From contig JAFGER010000021.1 of the NCBI GenBank assembly GCA_016931495.1, positions 1 through 43,630 of the forward strand: 43,630 bases of DNA, read 5' to 3'. A program made the position numbers and the translations under genes. The notes under the pieces are model-generated. The model was not told where the DNA came from, did not search any database, and saw only the letters and a program-made list of their open reading frames with translations. Below, one piece after another: positions 15,542-26,053 of this stretch (position 1 is its first letter; every line of letters begins with the position of its first letter). The DNA comes from Chlorobiaceae bacterium (GTDB lineage: Bacteria > Bacteroidota > Chlorobiia > Chlorobiales > Chlorobiaceae).

Positions 15542-16808
15542 TCGTGAAATAGCCGGTGACGGCCTGCATGTTTTCGTGCATCAGCTCGAACAGGCCCACC
15601 ATCAACTGTCGCCGGTACGCGCAGAATCGTTTCGCGAGCGGCAGGTAGCAGGCTTCGGGCTGGCCGTGGCGGTAGCCGGGGATCACGGCGGGGCAGAACG
15701 AGAGGCAGATCGAGCTGACCGGGCAGCCGGCGCAGAAGCCGTAGCGCTCCTTCGAGCGTTGCTTGACCTCGTCGTCCCGCTGATCTTTCAGGTGTGCGCA
15801 CCACTGCGCCGAGCCGTTGCAATCGATGCTTTTGTAGCGCTCATTGCTGCCGCACGAGGGCGTCCTGATGCAGCCGTCGTTGTAATCCCCCGGCATGAAC
15901 ATCTTGCCGAGCAAGGTTTTGAGCATCTGCTCGTGAATCCTCTCGCCAGTTGTCTGACGGCGGAGCAGCTCCCGCATCAGTTCGAGCTGCCGGTCGGCCA
16001 GCTTGCCGTAGTAAGCCGAGAACTCCTCGCTGCTCTCGGCTCCGCAATCGGCGAACTCCAGCGGCTTGAGATAGAAGGAGTTCAGGCCGAGTTCCTCGCG
16101 GTTGAAGCGGAACAGCTCCATCAGCTCGCCTGGCTCGCCGATGACCGACAGCACCCCGCAACGCACGCCGCCCCGCCGCAACCGTTCGAGGTTGGCCGTG
16201 ATGGCGGTAAAGCTCCCCTCGCCATTTTTGAACGGGCGCATCAGGTCGTGCCGGTTCGCCGGGCCGTCGATGGTGACGCCGACCGTGACATCGTAGCGTT
16301 GCAGCGTCGCGAGAATCTGGTCGTTGAGCAGAGTCCCGTTGGACTGGAGGGCGAACGAAAAGTCGATCTCCGGAAAATCGCCGGTCAAGAAGGCGCAGAT
16401 GCGTTCGATCTGGCGGTGCATCAGCAGCGGCTCGCCGCCCTGAAAGGTGATCCGCACCTGCCGTTTGCCCTCGATCAGCTCGGTGAGCGTCTCGCAGATT
16501 TTTGTGACATCGGTGCCGCGCGCCCCGGAAATCTGCGTCAGCTCGGCGTACTTGCAATAGATGCAGCCCAGATTGCAGCGGTCGGTGATGAAGATCACCA
16601 CCTCCAGATAGCTATCGTCCGGCGCAGGCGGTTCCGGGGCGGCGCGTTCCGGAAACCGGGCCGCGATCCCGGCTTTCAGCTCTCCGGAGACGGGGCCGTC
16701 GAACAGTTGCCATTGGCCGCAACGGTTGTCGAGCGCGACAAGAAATTTGCCGCTCGCGGGGTGAAGAAAAGTCACGGGGCCGTCCTGTTCGATGCGGAAG
16801 GTGAGCAT
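15534..16808 (-). CDS. Radical SAM/SPASM peptide maturase
   Basis: This 424-residue protein has the cluster motif C78-NLG-C82-IY-C85, the FQGGEPLLMH motif (122-131) and QSNGTLLND. A Cys-rich C-terminal SPASM region follows, with C313, C319, C330, C337, C359, C362, C368, C372 and C387, enough for two auxiliary 4Fe-4S clusters as in anSME, PqqE and sactisynthases. It is also related to sulfatase-maturase-type enzymes, but the adjacent precursor and YcaO gene argue for RiPP chemistry such as Cys-to-carbon or carbon-carbon crosslinks. The start at ATG 16808 excludes an unconserved TTG extension to 16913 that would run through the hairpin. I recall a TIGRFAM pair CbpA/CbpB linked to a B12 radical SAM gene; membership cannot be checked here. 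Confidence 0.85.
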   Translation of the reverse strand: MLTFRIEQDGPVTFLHPASGKFLVALDNRCGQWQLFDGPVSGELKAGIAARFPERAAPEPPAPDDSYLEVVIFITDRCNLGCIYCKYAELTQISGARGTDVTKICETLTELIEGKRQVRITFQGGEPLLMHRQIERICAFLTGDFPEIDFSFALQSNGTLLNDQILATLQRYDVTVGVTIDGPANRHDLMRPFKNGEGSFTAITANLERLRRGGVRCGVLSVIGEPGELMELFRFNREELGLNSFYLKPLEFADCGAESSEEFSAYYGKLADRQLELMRELLRRQTTGERIHEQMLKTLLGKMFMPGDYNDGCIRTPSCGSNERYKSIDCNGSAQWCAHLKDQRDDEVKQRSKERYGFCAGCPVSSICLSFCPAVIPGYRHGQPEACYLPLAKRFCAYRRQLMVGLFELMHENMQAVTGYFTNG

Positions 16809-16878
16809 TGCGGGTACGGATTCGTCTGGCAGATCGGGATGCGATTGAAGGAGCGTTCTTGCCGTGCGCGGCAGATCG

Positions 16879-16913
16879 TTGCGGCGGGGGCGCTGGATGG
16901 CTCCCCGCCGCAA
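16879..16913 (-). terminator. Strong hairpin between RiPP precursor and enzyme genes (attenuator or mRNA stabiliser)
   Basis: A perfect 11-bp GC-rich stem: TTGCGGCGGGG (16879-16889, plus strand) is the reverse complement of 16903-16913, with a 13-base loop. It begins 13 bases after the precursor stop codon. No U-tract follows on the transcribed minus strand, so it is not a classic terminator. It could cause partial termination or protect the 3' end of a short precursor mRNA, giving more precursor than enzyme. This role is inferred. Confidence 0.65.
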
Positions 16914-16925
16914 GGATTGCAGGAG

Positions 16926-17150
16926 TTACTTCGCGTCTCCTTCTTCCGGCTCGGGTACCCAAGTATCGCAATGCATCGAGATTTTACCTGTGCGTTTCGA
17001 TGGTTCGTCTGGCGTCCAGGTGTCGCAGTGCATGGAGATTTTGCCTGTTCGTGATGATGGTTTGTCGGGATCCCAGGTGTCGCAATGCATTGAAATTTTG
17101 CCGGGGGTCAGCGTCAGTGTGCCGCTGTCAAAGACTGGTGAGGTGTTCAT
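16926..17150 (-). CDS. RiPP precursor peptide with three GKISMHCDTW repeats
   Basis: This 74-residue peptide has a short leader (1-16, MNTSPVFDSGTLTLTP) followed by three units of 19 residues with the identical core GKISMHCDTW at 17-26, 36-45 and 55-64. The spacers are DPDKPSSRT and TPDEPSKRT, and the tail is VPEPEEGDAK. The Arg-Thr/Gly-Lys junctions are possible cleavage points, so one precursor could yield three modified peptides. Over the 30-bp cores, copies 2 and 3 differ from copy 1 at three and five bases, all synonymous, which shows the peptide is conserved as protein. Each core has one Cys, and there are no other Cys residues. It is the first gene of the operon, with an AT-rich upstream region. 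Its own function (toxin, signal or cofactor precursor) is unknown. Confidence 0.88.
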   Translation of the reverse strand: MNTSPVFDSGTLTLTPGKISMHCDTWDPDKPSSRTGKISMHCDTWTPDEPSKRTGKISMHCDTWVPEPEEGDAK

Positions 17151-17483
17151 GATCTTTCAGTTTTATATGAGAAAAAAAGAAAATAACGATCACTAACTTT
17201 TAAATATATAAAAACATAGTTGTGGCGAAAACCTGTTCGATCAGAAGTGAGGTGGTTCTGCAGTTTTTGACGGTGACTATTGCGAGAAAACATAAAATTC
17301 AAAAATACAAAAGCTGGTTCCGGATTTCAGGACGTTCCGATCAAACGCAGTGATCGCTCCGGCGGGCGGGGCCGCGAGGGTTCGGCGTTGCCTGAAATTG
17401 AGCAGGAATGAATACATTGTTCCAACCAGGCAGCCCGGTGTGCAATCAGGCAGCCGTTACGGAAATTTCTGAATACCATCGTT
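17151..17483. other. Intergenic region with probable divergent promoters
   Basis: This 333-bp gap separates the RiPP precursor (minus) from the SDR gene (plus). The 100 bases next to the precursor are very AT-rich (runs such as TTTTAAATATATAAAA at about 17199-17214), which is promoter-like, but no single -10/-35 pair stands out. The rest turns GC-rich. No ORF, RNA gene or riboswitch could be recognised. Confidence 0.5.
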
Positions 17484-18323
17484 ATGTTTGAAAAACAACG
17501 CATCAGCATTCTCGGTTGCGGCTGGCTCGGGTTGCCGCTCGGACGTTTTCTGGCGGGCGAAGGCTTCGCCGTCAAAGGCTCCACGACGAGCGAAACGAAG
17601 CTTGTGCGACTCAAGGAGGCAGGGATCGAGCCGTTCCGGATCGTCCTCGCCGACTCCATCGAAGGCGATATCGCCGCCTTCCTCGACAGCGACATTCTGG
17701 TGCTCGACATTCCGCCGGGGCGCGGCGATGAGGTGGTCGAGCATCACGTCGGCCAGATTTCTCTGCTGATCGACGCCCTTGCCGATTCTCCGGTCAGGCA
17801 GGTGCTGTTCGTCAGCTCGACTTCGGTCTATCCCGCCGCCGGGCGCGAGGTGGTCGAGGCGGATGCCGAGGATCCCGAGGCTGCCGATTCGCTGGCGGGC
17901 CGCGCCCTGCTTTACGCCGAGGAGATGCTGCGCTCGGAGTCCTCCTTCAGCACCACGGTGCTGCGCTTCGGCGGGCTGATCGGCCCCCGGCGCAATCCGG
18001 CGGAGTTCATGCAGCGCATGACGGAGATCGCCAACCCCGGCCATCCGGTGAACTTCATCCATCTCGACGACTGCATCGGCATCATCGCCTCCGTCATCCG
18101 GCAGGGCGAGTGGGGCGAGGTGTTCAACGCCTGCGCGCCGCTCCATCCGACGCGGGGCGAAATCTACAAGGCTGCCGCCGAGAGCCACGGACTCGCCGCA
18201 CTGCCGGAGGAGCCGTGCAGCAGCAGCCACTTCAAGATCGTCAACAGCGACAAGCTCGTCCAGAAACTGGGGTACACCTTCCTGCACCCCGACCCGCTCG
18301 CGATGGCGCGGGGAGGCAATTGA
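17484..18323 (+). CDS. NAD(P)-binding SDR-type oxidoreductase/epimerase (YeeZ-like)
   Basis: This 279-residue protein opens with a Rossmann motif of the YeeZ type, ISILGCGWLGLPLGRFLAGEG (about 7-27). A conserved LVLDIPPG strand follows, then LFVSSTSVYPAAG with a serine-rich catalytic region, LRFGGLIGPRRNP and VNFIHLDDCIG. This fits extended short-chain dehydrogenases/nucleoside-diphosphate-sugar epimerases. The classic YxxxK dyad is reduced to Y-A-E-E, so catalysis may differ from true epimerases. Substrate unknown. It is soluble. It is transcribed away from the RiPP operon and ends at a palindromic repeat. No clear ribosome-binding site precedes the ATG. Confidence 0.75.
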   Translation: MFEKQRISILGCGWLGLPLGRFLAGEGFAVKGSTTSETKLVRLKEAGIEPFRIVLADSIEGDIAAFLDSDILVLDIPPGRGDEVVEHHVGQISLLIDALADSPVRQVLFVSSTSVYPAAGREVVEADAEDPEAADSLAGRALLYAEEMLRSESSFSTTVLRFGGLIGPRRNPAEFMQRMTEIANPGHPVNFIHLDDCIGIIASVIRQGEWGEVFNACAPLHPTRGEIYKAAAESHGLAALPEEPCSSSHFKIVNSDKLVQKLGYTFLHPDPLAMARGGN

Positions 18324-18347
18324 GAATGATGCATTGAGCATGGAACT

Positions 18348-18373
18348 GTAGGGGCAGACCTGTGTGTCTGCCC
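18348..18373. repeat. Palindromic repeat unit (GGGCAGAC type)
   Basis: TGTAGGGGCAGAC...GTCTGCCC: stem GGGCAGAC (18352-18359) with GTCTGCCC (18366-18373) and a six-base loop. The same stem occurs in inverted orientation at 24922-24943 and a close variant at 2397-2417. It sits between two convergent genes (SDR and the hypothetical gene). Confidence 0.8.
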
Positions 18374-18400
18374 TGCCCCCGAGCTGGCTTGTCATCGCCC

Positions 18401-18871
18401 TTACAGAATGAATTCGAGGTCGTAGCCGTCATCGGCGGCGGTGGCGGCGAAGTCGCGGAGTGTGCGGAGGAAATCCAGCGTCTTTGCCGGATCGATCTCG
18501 CGCCAGTAAGCGATGCGTTCCGGATCGTCCTGCCAGCCGAGCACGATCCGTTCGGGACTTTTTCCGGCGATGGTTTCGATGCAGTTATCGATAAGAGTCA
18601 GCATTGCCGCGATGTTGGCCGATGCGAGAAACGCTTCGTCCCAGCTATCCAGCCCGTTTTTCGATTCCGAGATGAATGGCAGCGCGTTGAGTGCCTCGAT
18701 CACGCCGAAGTGGAACAGGGCGGCGTAGTCGTGCGCGTTGATTTCCATCGAGTCATAAATTTTGTACTCGCTGTCCGAAAGCTTCACGGTGCCGATCTGT
18801 CCGGCGCGGTAGATCGGCAGTTCACGGTGCAGCGGGTTCCGGTCGTCGAGGAGAATGTGGGTGACGGTCAT
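18401..18871 (-). CDS. Hypothetical protein
   Basis: This 156-residue acidic protein is not recognised. It has no signal peptide, membrane helix or cysteine-rich motif (one Cys). Predicted features are mostly helical (AALFHFGVIEALNAL, AMLTLIDNCIETIAG, TLDFLRTLRDFAATA). Codon use and GC match neighbouring chromosomal genes, and the antisense frames have no better candidate, so it is probably real. It is divergent from clpC, sharing the 196-bp region that holds the clpC promoter. Start at ATG 18871 without a visible ribosome-binding site. Confidence 0.65.
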   Translation of the reverse strand: MTVTHILLDDRNPLHRELPIYRAGQIGTVKLSDSEYKIYDSMEINAHDYAALFHFGVIEALNALPFISESKNGLDSWDEAFLASANIAAMLTLIDNCIETIAGKSPERIVLGWQDDPERIAYWREIDPAKTLDFLRTLRDFAATAADDGYDLEFIL

Positions 18872-18928
18872 GGCGCAAGGAGTGGGGCTGAAACGTTTAA
18901 TTTATCGCTACTGTTTTTTCTGAATGAA

Positions 18929-18957
18929 TTGATTTGAAACGGCGTCTGACTTATAAT
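18929..18957 (+). promoter_or_regulatory. Candidate sigma70-type promoter of clpC
   Basis: TTGATT (18929-18934), a 17-base spacer and a perfect TATAAT (18952-18957) lie about 110 bases before the clpC start. This would give a 5' leader near 100 bases. No CIRCE or CtsR-like inverted repeat is visible in the gap. It is predicted from sequence only. Confidence 0.5.
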
Positions 18958-19067
18958 AATAATTCCGGATGTGGCAGTGAAGCGTTTGCAGGAACGGGCC
19001 CCGGTCACTGAAGATAGACAAAGCATCACAAGGAACTTCCCGTCAATTTTACCGATACAGGAACAGA

Positions 19068-21620
<2,553 letters not shown>

Positions 21621-21643
21621 CGTCGCGAACGTGAAGTTATTTT

Positions 21644-21685
21644 AAAAAGCACCCCTGAGACAATCATTTCAGGGGTGCTTTTTTT
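21644..21685 (+). terminator. Rho-independent terminator of clpC
   Basis: The perfect stem GCACCCCTGA (21649-21658) with TCAGGGGTGC (21669-21678) is flanked by AAAAA before and TTTTTTT after. It is a textbook intrinsic terminator 24 bases after the clpC stop. Confidence 0.95.
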
Positions 21686-21829
21686 GTTGGCGGCGACTTT
21701 GATTTACCTTCCGGCTATTGCATGATCACGACAAGTCGAAATCGGGATTGTTATCGGCTTCGATTTCGATGGCGATTTCGAGAAGATTCACGAGGCTGTC
21801 TTCTTACTCCGGAAATTACAGCTCTTGAA

Positions 21830-21894
21830 CAATTGCCCCGGACTTTAGTCCGGGGTCTTTGGAACAAACACAAAATCAGGGCTTTAGCCCAATT
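21830..21894 (-). repeat. Two-hairpin composite repeat (BIME-like), copy 2, inverted
   Basis: CAATTG, CCCCGGACTTTAGTCCGGGG (21836-21855), a spacer, GGGCTTTAGCCC (21879-21890), AATT. This is the reverse orientation of the element at 8109-8175, with the same hairpins, order and ends but a different spacer sequence. Two further palindromes follow it: CCCCGGCTT/AAGCCGGGG (21919-21938) and GAGGGTT/AACCCTC (21969-21984). The 395-bp gap between clpC and trpB2 is therefore mostly repeats; no gene is seen in it. Confidence 0.8.
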
Positions 21895-21918
21895 ACTTCA
21901 TGTGGCGGCTCCACCTCA

Positions 21919-21984
21919 CCCCGGCTTGAAAGCCGGGGCAACATGAATGCAAGAGGTTGGAATGTCCAGAGGGTTCAAACCCTC
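21919..21984. repeat. Two further palindromic units
   Basis: CCCCGGCTT (21919-21927) pairs with AAGCCGGGG (21930-21938). GAGGGTT (21969-21975) pairs with AACCCTC (21978-21984). They lie 31 bases before the trpB2 stop (minus strand) and could end its transcript, but neither is followed by a U-tract. Confidence 0.6.
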
Positions 21985-22015
21985 CTGAGTGCAAGATCGG
22001 TTTCTGCGTTCGTTC

Positions 22016-23389
22016 TCACGCCCCCGGCACCTTCGGATGCCCTTCCAGCGAGGCCAGCGAGCGTTGCAGCATCTCCTCGGGCAGCGGGTAGTCGCTGATT
22101 TTGCCCGACATGTAGGCGTCGTAGCCCTGCAAGTCCATGAGGCCGTGGCCCGACCAGTTCATCAGGATCACCTTCTCCTTGCCCTCCTCTTTGGCCTGCC
22201 TGGCCTCGCGGATGGTCTGCGCGATGGCGTGCGAGGTCTCCGGCGCAGGGATGAAGCCTTCGGTGTGGGCGAAGAGCAGCGCCGCTTCGTAGCACTCGGT
22301 CTGCGGCAGCGCGGTGGCCTCGATCAGCCCGTGCTGCTTGACGTGGCTCACCAGCGGGGCCATGCCGTGGTAGCGCAGACCGCCCGCGTGGATGGCCGGG
22401 GGAATGAAGGTGTGGCCCAGGCTGTGCATCGGCAAGAGAGGCGTCATTCTGGCAACATCACCGGAGTCATACACGTAAGGCGCACGGGTCAGCGTCGGGC
22501 AAGCCTCAGGCTCCGTGCCGATGACCCGCACCTCTTTTCCGTGAATCTTGTCGTACAGGAACGGGAAGCTGATGCCCGCGAAGTTCGAGCCGCCGCCCGC
22601 GCAGCCGATCACGATGTCCGGGTAGCGCCCGATCTTGTCGAACTGCTTTTTGGCTTCGAGTCCGATGATGGTCTGGTGCAGCATTACGTGGTTCAGCACG
22701 CTGCCGAGGGCGTAGCGGGTGTCGTCGCGTTCGACGGCCTGCTCGATCGCCTCGCTGATGGCGATGCCGAGGCTGCCGGGCGTGTCGGGATCCTCTTCGA
22801 GAATCTTGCGCCCGACTGCCGTCAGCGGGCTCGGACTCGGGATGCACTCCGCGCCCCAGGTTTTCATCATGATCTTGCGGAACGGCTTCTGGTCGAAGCT
22901 GATGCGCACCATGAACACCTTGCACTCGATGCCGATCAGCTTGCAGCTCATAGCCAGCGCGCTGCCCCACTGCCCCGCGCCGGTTTCGGTGGTGAGGTAC
23001 TTGATGCCGAACTCCCGGTTGTACCACGCCTGCGCGATGGCCGTGTTGGGCTTGTGGCTTCCGGCGGGTGAGACCCCTTCGTTCTTGTAGTAAATTTTGG
23101 CCGGGGTGCCGAGCGCCGCTTCGAGCCGCCGCGCGCGGTAGAGCGGCGAAGGCCGCCACAGCTTGAGGATGCCGAGAATCTCCTCTGGAATATCGATCCA
23201 GCGCTCGGTGCTTACCTCCTGCTCGATCAGGTTCATCGGAAACACCTTGGCCAGCGCATCCGGCCCGATCGGATTGCCATCCAGCCCCACCGGCGGCGGC
23301 ATGGGTGAAGGCAGGTCAGCCTGGATGTTGTACCATTGACGGGGCATTTCGTCCTCGCTGAGGAGGATTTTGGTAGGCTCTGTACTCAT
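22016..23389 (-). CDS. trpB2: TrpB2-type tryptophan synthase beta-like PLP enzyme
   Basis: This 457-residue fold-type II PLP enzyme has PLP-lysine K113 in [13 protein letters not shown], the phosphate-binding loop [11 protein letters not shown], and the [13 protein letters not shown] segment. The length of about 455 residues, with an N-terminal extension ([19 protein letters not shown]) and GSHKxN in place of HKIN, marks the TrpB2 class. These make tryptophan from indole and serine (or phosphoserine) without needing TrpA. No trpA or other trp gene is adjacent, as is usual for TrpB2. Start at ATG 23389. The 247-bp upstream gap shows no recognisable T-box or leader peptide. Confidence 0.92.
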   Translation of the reverse strand: MSTEPTKILLSEDEMPRQWYNIQADLPSPMPPPVGLDGNPIGPDALAKVFPMNLIEQEVSTERWIDIPEEILGILKLWRPSPLYRARRLEAALGTPAKIYYKNEGVSPAGSHKPNTAIAQAWYNREFGIKYLTTETGAGQWGSALAMSCKLIGIECKVFMVRISFDQKPFRKIMMKTWGAECIPSPSPLTAVGRKILEEDPDTPGSLGIAISEAIEQAVERDDTRYALGSVLNHVMLHQTIIGLEAKKQFDKIGRYPDIVIGCAGGGSNFAGISFPFLYDKIHGKEVRVIGTEPEACPTLTRAPYVYDSGDVARMTPLLPMHSLGHTFIPPAIHAGGLRYHGMAPLVSHVKQHGLIEATALPQTECYEAALLFAHTEGFIPAPETSHAIAQTIREARQAKEEGKEKVILMNWSGHGLMDLQGYDAYMSGKISDYPLPEEMLQRSLASLEGHPKVPGA

Positions 23390-23636
23390 GCGTGTAATGC
23401 TTTGAAGTAAGAGAAAAGAGAGCGGCGACGGCTCTCATGGCCGGGATGTCTGGTGGCCATTCATGAAAATAGAGTGCGCGCGGGCCGATTGCAACGCGAA
23501 AAAATGGTGCGGGCGGGAATCTCTGGTTGATCCGGTATTTTTGACGAACTGTGAATGTTGATTAGATTTCAGAAGTTGACGTCTGCTTTTTTCTGGATTA
23601 GGCAGATCAGTGTAAACATTTTTATTTGGAAATAAG

Positions 23637-24536
23637 ATGTCAGAACCAGAACAGTCAGCTTTAACATTATCTAGCTTTCTGACGGGCTTTGTGACTGGAT
23701 TAGCCCCGTCAGCGATCGTCAGCTACATCGTGTATCGAATACAAAAAGGTGACTCAGAGAAGGATAAACGCGACCTTATTTTGTTGCTATACCGCATCAT
23801 GGAAGAAGGACGAGAAAGTAAAGATATATTAGACGAGATTCTCCAAAACACTCAAGGAAAAACCTCAGACGAACAACTATCCTATATATCTGATGAGTTT
23901 AATCAGCGAATATCAGAATTAGAGAGTGGTAGGGAAACCAAGGAGAAGTATGTTGAGACTGTCTTGAATTATAAGGCACTTGCAGATGCATATGCTGGGA
24001 TTTCAGCATCCATTTCTTCTTTTGATATTTTAGCTGCCGATGGAACTATTACTCTTAAACGTATCATATCATCCCACAAACAGATGTTTCCAGATGGTTA
24101 TGTTTGGGCTGGTAAGTTGAGGACACAGATGGTTGAGATTATCGGCTCATTCTCAGCGCGAGGCCGCTCGCTTAATGCAGCTCTTTCGAGCATCCAAGTT
24201 GGGGTTTCTCGTCCTGAGGATATTGAGCAAGAGTTAGGGATCATTCTTGAAGACTGGAATCATGCAGTGACAAACCAACTGAAGAAGAGAGATGATTTAG
24301 GAGTCTCTGAAGAGCTGGCTCACTTTCACCAACAATTCCTTTTAATTCATCCATTTCTTGATGGAAATGGCCGAATTGCTAGGGCAATTCTTAGAGAACA
24401 AGTAAAGTTTTTATTTGGAGTTGATAAAAGTTTTGAATTTAACAGATTGGAATATTACGAAGCACTTCACTTGGCGGATCTTCGCCAAATGAAACAGCTC
24501 GCAGAATTAATTCTAAAAGAAATAAAAAATGGTTAA
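23637..24536 (+). CDS. Membrane-anchored Fic-domain protein (putative AMPylase/NMP transferase)
   Basis: This 299-residue protein has a complete Fic active site, H238-PFLDGNGR-246, whose His deprotonates the target hydroxyl and whose GNGR loop binds ATP phosphates. A hydrophobic segment at about 11-34 (LSSFLTGFVTGLAPSAIVSYIVY) should anchor it in the membrane, with the Fic domain in the cytoplasm. Residues about 40-110 are charged and helical. No (S/T)xxxE(G/N) inhibitory helix was found, so control must be different or lie in a partner. The gene is much AT-richer than its neighbours and lies on the 3' side of tRNA-Leu, consistent with horizontal gain. Targets are unknown. Confidence 0.85.
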   Translation: MSEPEQSALTLSSFLTGFVTGLAPSAIVSYIVYRIQKGDSEKDKRDLILLLYRIMEEGRESKDILDEILQNTQGKTSDEQLSYISDEFNQRISELESGRETKEKYVETVLNYKALADAYAGISASISSFDILAADGTITLKRIISSHKQMFPDGYVWAGKLRTQMVEIIGSFSARGRSLNAALSSIQVGVSRPEDIEQELGIILEDWNHAVTNQLKKRDDLGVSEELAHFHQQFLLIHPFLDGNGRIARAILREQVKFLFGVDKSFEFNRLEYYEALHLADLRQMKQLAELILKEIKNG

Positions 24537-24747
24537 CTGATAGATATATTTATATCAATATCTAACCTTTGATGTTAGATGTCATATTTAATAATCTCTT
24601 TGTCAATAAAAAACGCCAGAAGCGACGGGGTTTTTGATGTAGCCAGTTAATAGATACCGCTATCAATCATCACTCCATCTCAATTGTGGTTGGCGGCTTC
24701 AAGGAGTTGTCGCAAGCGAATCGGTTGTGGGGAATAGTGAAGCTTTG
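24537..24747. other. Intergenic AT-rich region after the Fic gene
   Basis: This 211-bp stretch between the Fic gene and tRNA-Leu has AT-rich runs near 24540-24615. AAAAAACGCC and GGGGTTTTT (24608-24634) could form a weak terminator, but the pairing is imperfect. No ORF, integrase remnant or direct copy of the tRNA 3' end is seen. Confidence 0.4.
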
Positions 24748-24833
24748 TGCCGAAGGCGGGGATCGAACCCGCACGTCCATTGCTGAACACGGGATTTTAA
24801 GTCCCGGGCGTCTACCAATTCCGCCACTTCGGC
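24748..24833 (-). tRNA. tRNA-Leu (anticodon UAA)
   Basis: On the minus strand the acceptor stem GCCGAAG pairs with CTTCGGC, discriminator A (position 24748). The anticodon stem holds loop CTTAAAA with anticodon UAA. The long variable arm (class II) and T-loop GGTTCGATCCC confirm leucine. CCA is not encoded. At 86 bases the length is normal. Confidence 0.95.
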
Positions 24834-24921
24834 AACCTTTGTACTGTGAGGTCGGCTAATTTACTCTTTTCACGGTGATTACACAAGTTGGGAAATTTCT
24901 GATTTGTCGGGTTTCCGGGGA

Positions 24922-24947
24922 GGGCAGACACGCAGGTCTGCCCCTAC
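24922..24947. repeat. Palindromic repeat unit (GGGCAGAC type), inverted
   Basis: GGGCAGAC (24922-24929) pairs with GTCTGCCC (24936-24943), followed by CTAC. It shares its stem with the unit at 18352-18373. It is located downstream of the thiL stop, between thiL and tRNA-Leu, and may also act as a transcript end. Confidence 0.75.
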
Positions 24948-24982
24948 GGGATGGCAAATGATCTGTGCTTGCCCTCTCGTCC

Positions 24983-26053
24983 TCACTCCGCGAAGTGGTC
25001 GTACCCCCGTTTCATATCCGTCATATCAATCGTCATGCCGAAGATGTCAGTGAGCATCATGCCCGCTTCCTGCTCGGTGATTTCGCCGATGATGGTGATG
25101 TCGCGGTGCGCGGCGATGAGGTCATAGTGCGATTTCGGGAGCGTGAAGAGGAGCTGGTAGTCTTCGCCGCCGGTGAGGGCCCAGTCGAAGACGTCTTGCT
25201 GGAACTCTTCGGCCACGGTTCGCGCTTCGGGCAGCACGGGCAGCTTGCTTTCGTCGATGTGCGCCCCGACGCCGGAGCGGCGGCAGAGGTGGCCGAGGTC
25301 GGAGACCAGGCCGTCCGAAATATCGATCATCGCGGTCGGCACGATGCCCTCCTCGCTGAAAAAGTCGATGATGTCGATCCGCGCTTCGGGCAAAAGGTGG
25401 CTGCGGATCGCTTCGGCGTACTCCTGCAACTCGGCCATCACCTCCTTGTTGTACGGCTCGTTGTTGCGCATCTGCTCGATCATTGTCGCCTTTTCGCGCT
25501 GCAACAGATGCAGCCCGGCGGTCGATCCGCCAAGCGTGCCGGTGACGCAGATGAGGTCGCCCGGTGTGGCGCCCTTGCGCAACGTGAGTAGTTCCGGCGT
25601 TGTCGTTCCGGTCATCGAAACCGAGATGAACAGCCCTGACGCCGAAGACGAGGTGTCGCCGCCCGCGATGGCGAGGCCGTACACTGAGGCGGCGTGCTCG
25701 ATGCCCCGGTACAGCTCTTCGACCATTTCGACCGGCATTTTGGGCGGCACGGCGATCGAGATCACCGCGTAGTCCGGCAGGGCGTTCATGGCGCAAATGT
25801 CCGAGACGTTGACGCTGATCGCCTTGCTGCCGAGGTGGTGCAGCGGCGTGGTCAACAGGTCGAAGTGCACGTGCTCGGCGAGCAGGTCGGTCGTGACCAC
25901 CTGCACCTCCGACTCGCCGAGCTGCCAGACCGCGCAGTCGTCGCCGATTCCTTCGAGCAGCTCCGGGCGCTGCCGGGCGGAGGGCGCGGTAATCCTGGAA
26001 AGTCGCTCGATCAGGCCGAATTCGCCGATCTCGGAAATAGGTTTGAATGCCAT
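24983..26053 (-). CDS. thiL: Thiamine-monophosphate kinase
   Basis: This 356-residue protein is ThiL, which phosphorylates thiamine monophosphate to the active cofactor thiamine diphosphate. It belongs to the PurM-like ATPase superfamily. Seen: GIGDDCAVW (metal and ATP-phosphate site), TTDLLAEHVHFDL, VNVSDICAMNA, GGDTSSS, IDISDGLVSDLGHL and WALTGGEDYQLLFTL. All are hallmark ThiL blocks in order. It starts at ATG 26053 and is divergent from ftsY with 78 bp between. No TPP riboswitch was found upstream. Confidence 0.93.
   Translation of the reverse strand: MAFKPISEIGEFGLIERLSRITAPSARQRPELLEGIGDDCAVWQLGESEVQVVTTDLLAEHVHFDLLTTPLHHLGSKAISVNVSDICAMNALPDYAVISIAVPPKMPVEMVEELYRGIEHAASVYGLAIAGGDTSSSASGLFISVSMTGTTTPELLTLRKGATPGDLICVTGTLGGSTAGLHLLQREKATMIEQMRNNEPYNKEVMAELQEYAEAIRSHLLPEARIDIIDFFSEEGIVPTAMIDISDGLVSDLGHLCRRSGVGAHIDESKLPVLPEARTVAEEFQQDVFDWALTGGEDYQLLFTLPKSHYDLIAAHRDITIIGEITEQEAGMMLTDIFGMTIDMTDMKRGYDHFAE

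Noticed and set aside
13739-15547. 602-residue plus-strand open frame opposite the YcaO gene
   Set aside because: It has no recognisable domain; the minus-strand YcaO motifs and operon overlaps explain the region.
16809-16913. TTG start for the SPASM radical SAM protein at 16913
   Set aside because: The added residues are unconserved, Arg-rich and encoded through a strong hairpin; the domain begins at ATG 16808.
21961-21995. Possible tRNA T-arm fragment (GGGTTCAAACCC)
   Set aside because: The stem is a simple 7-bp palindrome without matching acceptor or anticodon arms, so it is listed as a repeat.
23390-23636. Search for an attachment-site copy of the tRNA-Leu 3' end upstream of the Fic gene
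   Set aside because: No match to the tRNA 3' sequence was found, and there is no integrase, so a tRNA-integrated element is not shown.
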